This document shows positions 61,659 through 64,000 of a stretch of 64,000 nucleotides of DNA, one piece after another. The position numbers were made by a program, and so were the translations under genes. Positions within the stretch are counted from its first letter, which is position 1. Each line of letters begins with the position of its first letter. The stretch comes from Rhodococcoides fascians A25f. GTDB lineage: Bacteria > Actinomycetota > Actinomycetes > Mycobacteriales > Mycobacteriaceae. The stretch is taken from contig NZ_CP049744.1 in assembly GCF_000760935.2 (NCBI RefSeq), positions 5,177,501-5,241,500 on the forward strand, in the 5' to 3' direction. The notes below the pieces were generated by a model. It was not told the origin of the DNA. It was given only the letters and a program-made list of their open reading frames with translations, and did not search any database.

Positions 61659-63415
61659 GTCACCGCATTGGCGGCTCGAACAACCGCGTCGAGGGTGGCA
61701 GACAGGACGGAGCGATCGATCCCGGCCGCCCATCCAGAGCCTGCGGCAGTGCGATATTCGAGCATCGTGACGGCATCACTGTCGTTGCCGGCTCGCACAC
61801 TGGTCTGCGTCAAGCCGAGAATCTCCACGTGACGGCCGTGGGCGGCCAGCGCGTCGACGAGTGCCTCGACCGGGCCGACTCCCCCGTGTGACGTGCTGAA
61901 GGACGTGCCGTCGATCTTCAGTGTGACGCAGGTGTCGGCGGAACCGTTGTCATCGTGAGAGTCGAAGCCGATCAGCGTCACATCGGCGTCGTCGACATCG
62001 ATGTACTCCGCCCTGAAGATGTCCCAGAGCTGCTCGGCCGACAGTTCGGTACCGATCGAATCGGTACGGGCCTGCACGTGCCGGGCGAGGTCGATCTGAA
62101 GGCGACGCGGGAGTTCGATGCCGTAGCCGGTTTCCAGAAGGTAGGCGATTCCTCCCTTTCCCGATTGCGAGTTCACTCGAATGACAGCGTCGTACGAGCG
62201 ACCGATGTCGTTGGGGTCGATCGGCAGATACGGTACCCGCCATTCGATCTCGCCCTCGGAGCGACCTTCGCTCAGCGCCCGCGTGCGATGCTCGGAGAAA
62301 CCCTTCTTGATGGCGTCCTGGTGCGTACCACTGAAGGCGGTGTGCACCAGATCGCCCACATACGGATGCCGAGGATGGATCTCGAGCTGGTTGCAGTATT
62401 CGACGGTGCGGCGAATCTGGTCGATGTCGGAGAAGTCGATCATGGGATCGGTACCCTGTGCATGCAAATTGAGTGCGAGAGTGGCGATATCGACGTTTCC
62501 GGTGCGTTCACCGTTGCCGAACACACAACCCTCCACCCGTTGCGCACCGGCCAGGACTGCCAGCTCCGCACAGGCAATTCCCGTGCCGCGGTCGTTGTGC
62601 GGATGCACCGAGAGGATCACGCTGTCTCGCCGCGCAAGGTTGTCGTTCATGTACTCGATCTGATCTGCATAGACATTCGGTGTCGCCACTTCCACGGTGG
62701 CAGGCAAATTCAGGATGACCGGCCGCTGCTGCGTCGCGTCCCACGCAGTCGTGACGGCATCGCAGACGTCGAGTACATAGTCGGGTTCGGTGAGATTGAA
62801 GACCTCGGGTGAGAATTCGAACCGCACGTTGGGCAGGTCGCCGGCAAGTTCGAGAACGTCGGCCGCACCCGAAAGTATCAGTGAGCGAAGCTCGTTGGCC
62901 TCGCGGCCGAGTACCACCTCACGCCACGTCGGAGCGGTCGCGGTGTACATGTGGATCACGACGTCGTTGGTGATGCCGCGAATCGATTCCACTGTTCGCT
63001 CGATCAGGTCACGTCGAGCCGGGGTGAAGACCACCACGGTGACGTCGTCGGGTGCGAGATCGGTGTGGGCAAGCAGACGCACGAAATCGAAATCGGTCTG
63101 CGATGCCGACGGATAGCCCACTTCGATTTCCTTGTAGCCCATGGCAACCATCAACTCGAAGAACTGCTTCTTGCGGGCAGGATCCATCGGCTCGGGAAGG
63201 GCTTGGTTGCCGTCGCGGAGATCGACAGGTACCCACAGCGGTGCCTCGGCCAGCCGTCGGTCCGGCCAGCGACGTTCCGTCAGTGGAATGTCGACCTTCG
63301 AGTAGACGTCACGGTAACGATGTGACGGCATCTGGGAGTGCCGCTGCCGATTCCAGGTGGGCGCATCGGAGGGGACGGGACCAGCGGGAGTGGACAGGGT
63401 GGGAAATGCAGACAT
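61655..63415 (-). CDS. leuA: 2-isopropylmalate synthase
   Basis: 586 aa from ATG 63415. HMGL-like TIM barrel with [15 protein letters not shown] (metal-binding Asp), [19 protein letters not shown] (metal-binding His pair), [16 protein letters not shown], then a linker and the C-terminal LeuA allosteric domain (from about residue 455) that binds leucine. Length and the long N-terminal extension match the actinobacterial type. It condenses acetyl-CoA with 2-ketoisovalerate as the first committed step of leucine synthesis. Preceded by a leucine-rich leader peptide and attenuator-type hairpins. Confidence 0.96.
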   Translation of the reverse strand: MSAFPTLSTPAGPVPSDAPTWNRQRHSQMPSHRYRDVYSKVDIPLTERRWPDRRLAEAPLWVPVDLRDGNQALPEPMDPARKKQFFELMVAMGYKEIEVGYPSASQTDFDFVRLLAHTDLAPDDVTVVVFTPARRDLIERTVESIRGITNDVVIHMYTATAPTWREVVLGREANELRSLILSGAADVLELAGDLPNVRFEFSPEVFNLTEPDYVLDVCDAVTTAWDATQQRPVILNLPATVEVATPNVYADQIEYMNDNLARRDSVILSVHPHNDRGTGIACAELAVLAGAQRVEGCVFGNGERTGNVDIATLALNLHAQGTDPMIDFSDIDQIRRTVEYCNQLEIHPRHPYVGDLVHTAFSGTHQDAIKKGFSEHRTRALSEGRSEGEIEWRVPYLPIDPNDIGRSYDAVIRVNSQSGKGGIAYLLETGYGIELPRRLQIDLARHVQARTDSIGTELSAEQLWDIFRAEYIDVDDADVTLIGFDSHDDNGSADTCVTLKIDGTSFSTSHGGVGPVEALVDALAAHGRHVEILGLTQTSVRAGNDSDAVTMLEYRTAAGSGWAAGIDRSVLSATLDAVVRAANAVT

Positions 63416-63452
63416 GGTGGAGGTACCTGTTCTGATCGGACGGTGAGGCGAA

Positions 63453-63509
63453 CCGGCAAGCATCGGGCTCCACGACGGGGTTGCCGGTCCTGGCTATGCC
63501 CCGTCGTGG
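63453..63509 (-). promoter_or_regulatory. leuA attenuator: two mutually exclusive stems
   Basis: In the leuA leader an 11-bp stem joins CCACGACGGGG and CCCCGTCGTGG (63499-63509 with 63470-63480). Within its loop CCGGCAA (63487-63481) can instead pair with TTGCCGG (63459-63453). The first stem covers the last codons of the leader peptide, so ribosome position would decide which stem forms. No T-run is seen, so control may act on translation or through a factor. Confidence 0.7.
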
Positions 63510-63541
63510 CCGATAAGGAGAAGGCCCGTGAATGTGCGCAT
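63494..63541 (-). CDS. leuA leader peptide (15 aa)
   Basis: ATG 63541 starts MRTFTGLLLIGHDGA and stops at TAG 63496-63494. Three leucine codons in a row (CTT CTC CTT) and an Ile codon sit just before the attenuator stem. Rare-for-this-genome CTT codons would make ribosome stalling sensitive to leucyl-tRNA supply. Similar short leaders control leuA in other actinobacteria. Confidence 0.75.
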   Translation of the reverse strand: MRTFTGLLLIGHDGA

Positions 63542-63559
63542 GCGAGCAATGTAGCACCA

Positions 63560-63580
63560 CTCCTCAGACAAGCTGAGGAG
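63560..63580. promoter_or_regulatory. Palindromic operator between leuA and gntR
   Basis: CTCCTCA (63560-63566) and TGAGGAG (63574-63580) are perfect inverted arms around GACAAGC. It lies 13 nt before the GntR start and just upstream of the leuA leader, the normal place for a FadR-type GntR operator. Confidence 0.65.
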
Positions 63581-63592
63581 TAGGGTTCTGGT

Positions 63593-64000
63593 GTGACCGC
63601 GATACGCCGAACATCCTTGGCCGATCAGGCCGCCGAACTTCTGCTTGCCCGAATCCAGTCCGGCGAGTGGCCGATCGGCACCAAACTGCCAGGTGAAACC
63701 ACCCTCGCCCCGATGTTCGACGTCGGTCGATCGACGATGCGCGAGGCCATCAGGCAGCTGGCGGGGCGCGGAATTCTCGTCACCCGGCAGGGCTCCGGAG
63801 TCTTCGTCGAATCACTCGACGAGGCACGGACGGAATGGGACCGAGTTCTGCAGCGGGTTCACATCACCGCAGTCCTCGAAGCTCGCCTCGCGATCGAAGG
63901 TGAGGCCGCCGCCCTCGCCGCAACCAGACGCACCCCCACCGATCTCGACACCATTCGCAGCTCACTCGAAACGCGCAACACCGCTCGCAGCGACGCAGCC
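63593..64000 (+). CDS. GntR/FadR-family transcriptional regulator (partial)
   Basis: 136 codons from GTG 63593 to the window edge. N-terminal winged helix: LADQAAELLLARIQSGEWP, IGTKLPGETTLAPMFDVGRS, TMREAIRQLAGRGILVTRQG and SGVFV (about residues 9-77), then the start of an FCD helical domain (VLEARLAIEGEAAALAATRR). FadR-type members bind small carboxylates. It is divergent from leuA and probably binds the palindrome at 63560-63580, controlling itself and possibly leuA. Confidence 0.88.
   Translation, partial: MTAIRRTSLADQAAELLLARIQSGEWPIGTKLPGETTLAPMFDVGRSTMREAIRQLAGRGILVTRQGSGVFVESLDEARTEWDRVLQRVHITAVLEARLAIEGEAAALAATRRTPTDLDTIRSSLETRNTARSDAA

Noticed and set aside
1..64000. CRISPR array, tRNA or rRNA genes
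   Set aside because: No regularly spaced repeats and no cloverleaf or rRNA-like sequence were noticed on either strand.

Overview
The window looks like chromosomal DNA of a high-GC mycolic-acid actinomycete, most like Rhodococcus or a close relative in Mycobacteriales. The grounds are strong codon bias to G/C, frequent GTG starts, start/stop overlaps of 1-4 nt along long operons, LIP-family secretory lipases, an LGFP-like wall-binding segment and a divergent leuA/GntR pair. No genus-specific marker gene is present, so this is inference.

Layout. 1-594: start of an NRPS condensation domain (minus strand, cut by the edge). 800-5311: DUF4012 gene, two very small membrane-protein genes, a bacterial tyrosine autokinase (BY-kinase 1) and, between them, a rearrangement scar carrying tails of two neighbouring genes. 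6150-12258: glycosyltransferases, a hexapeptide acyltransferase, a large acyltransferase-3/SGNH protein and a TylF-type methyltransferase. 12473-20324: a coupled plus-strand operon with BY-kinase 2, a Wzy-like polymerase, two GT4 enzymes, a Wzx-like flippase and two SGNH-type secreted proteins. 20391-30891: a visibly lower-GC cassette with acyltransferase, polysaccharide lyase, Wzx, pyruvyltransferase, GT2, Wzy, NDP-sugar epimerase, GT4 and a fused Alg14/Alg13-type transferase. 30878-36276: two paralogous phosphoglycosyl (priming) transferases on either side of UDP-glucose dehydrogenase. 36529-44530: a minus-strand export/modification block in which three LIP-family lipoprotein lipases alternate with an acyltransferase, a kinase-less Wzz and BY-kinase 3, which lacks its Walker A lysine. 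44623-47659: a third Wzy-like protein and a secreted glycoside hydrolase. 48087-56158: an eight-gene coupled operon with GT4, gmd, a gmd paralogue, acyltransferase, GT, Wzx, GT and glycoside hydrolase. 56390-64000: ordinary flanking genes, including TetR/FAD monooxygenase with three matching operators, a CGNR regulator, small membrane proteins, a VOC protein, leuA with a leader-peptide attenuator, and the start of a GntR regulator.

Together, about 3-56 kb is a composite extracellular polysaccharide locus. It holds three Wzx-like flippases, three Wzy-like polymerases, four Wzz-type co-polymerases and two priming enzymes, so it probably makes more than one polymer. Sugar supply is UDP-glucuronate (ugd, epimerase) and GDP-deoxymannose-type sugars (gmd pair). 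Decoration is by acyl, pyruvyl and methyl transfer. Outside the membrane there are at least eight predicted secreted or lipoprotein hydrolases or esterase-like proteins.

The most unusual parts are the lipase/Wzz operon with a predicted pseudo-BY-kinase, the paired intact and degenerate SGNH proteins, the low-GC exchangeable cassette ending at a priming transferase, and the double gene-tail scar at 2822-3066. No tRNA, rRNA, CRISPR array, transposase or integrase gene was seen. All functions are read from motifs by eye; no database search was run.
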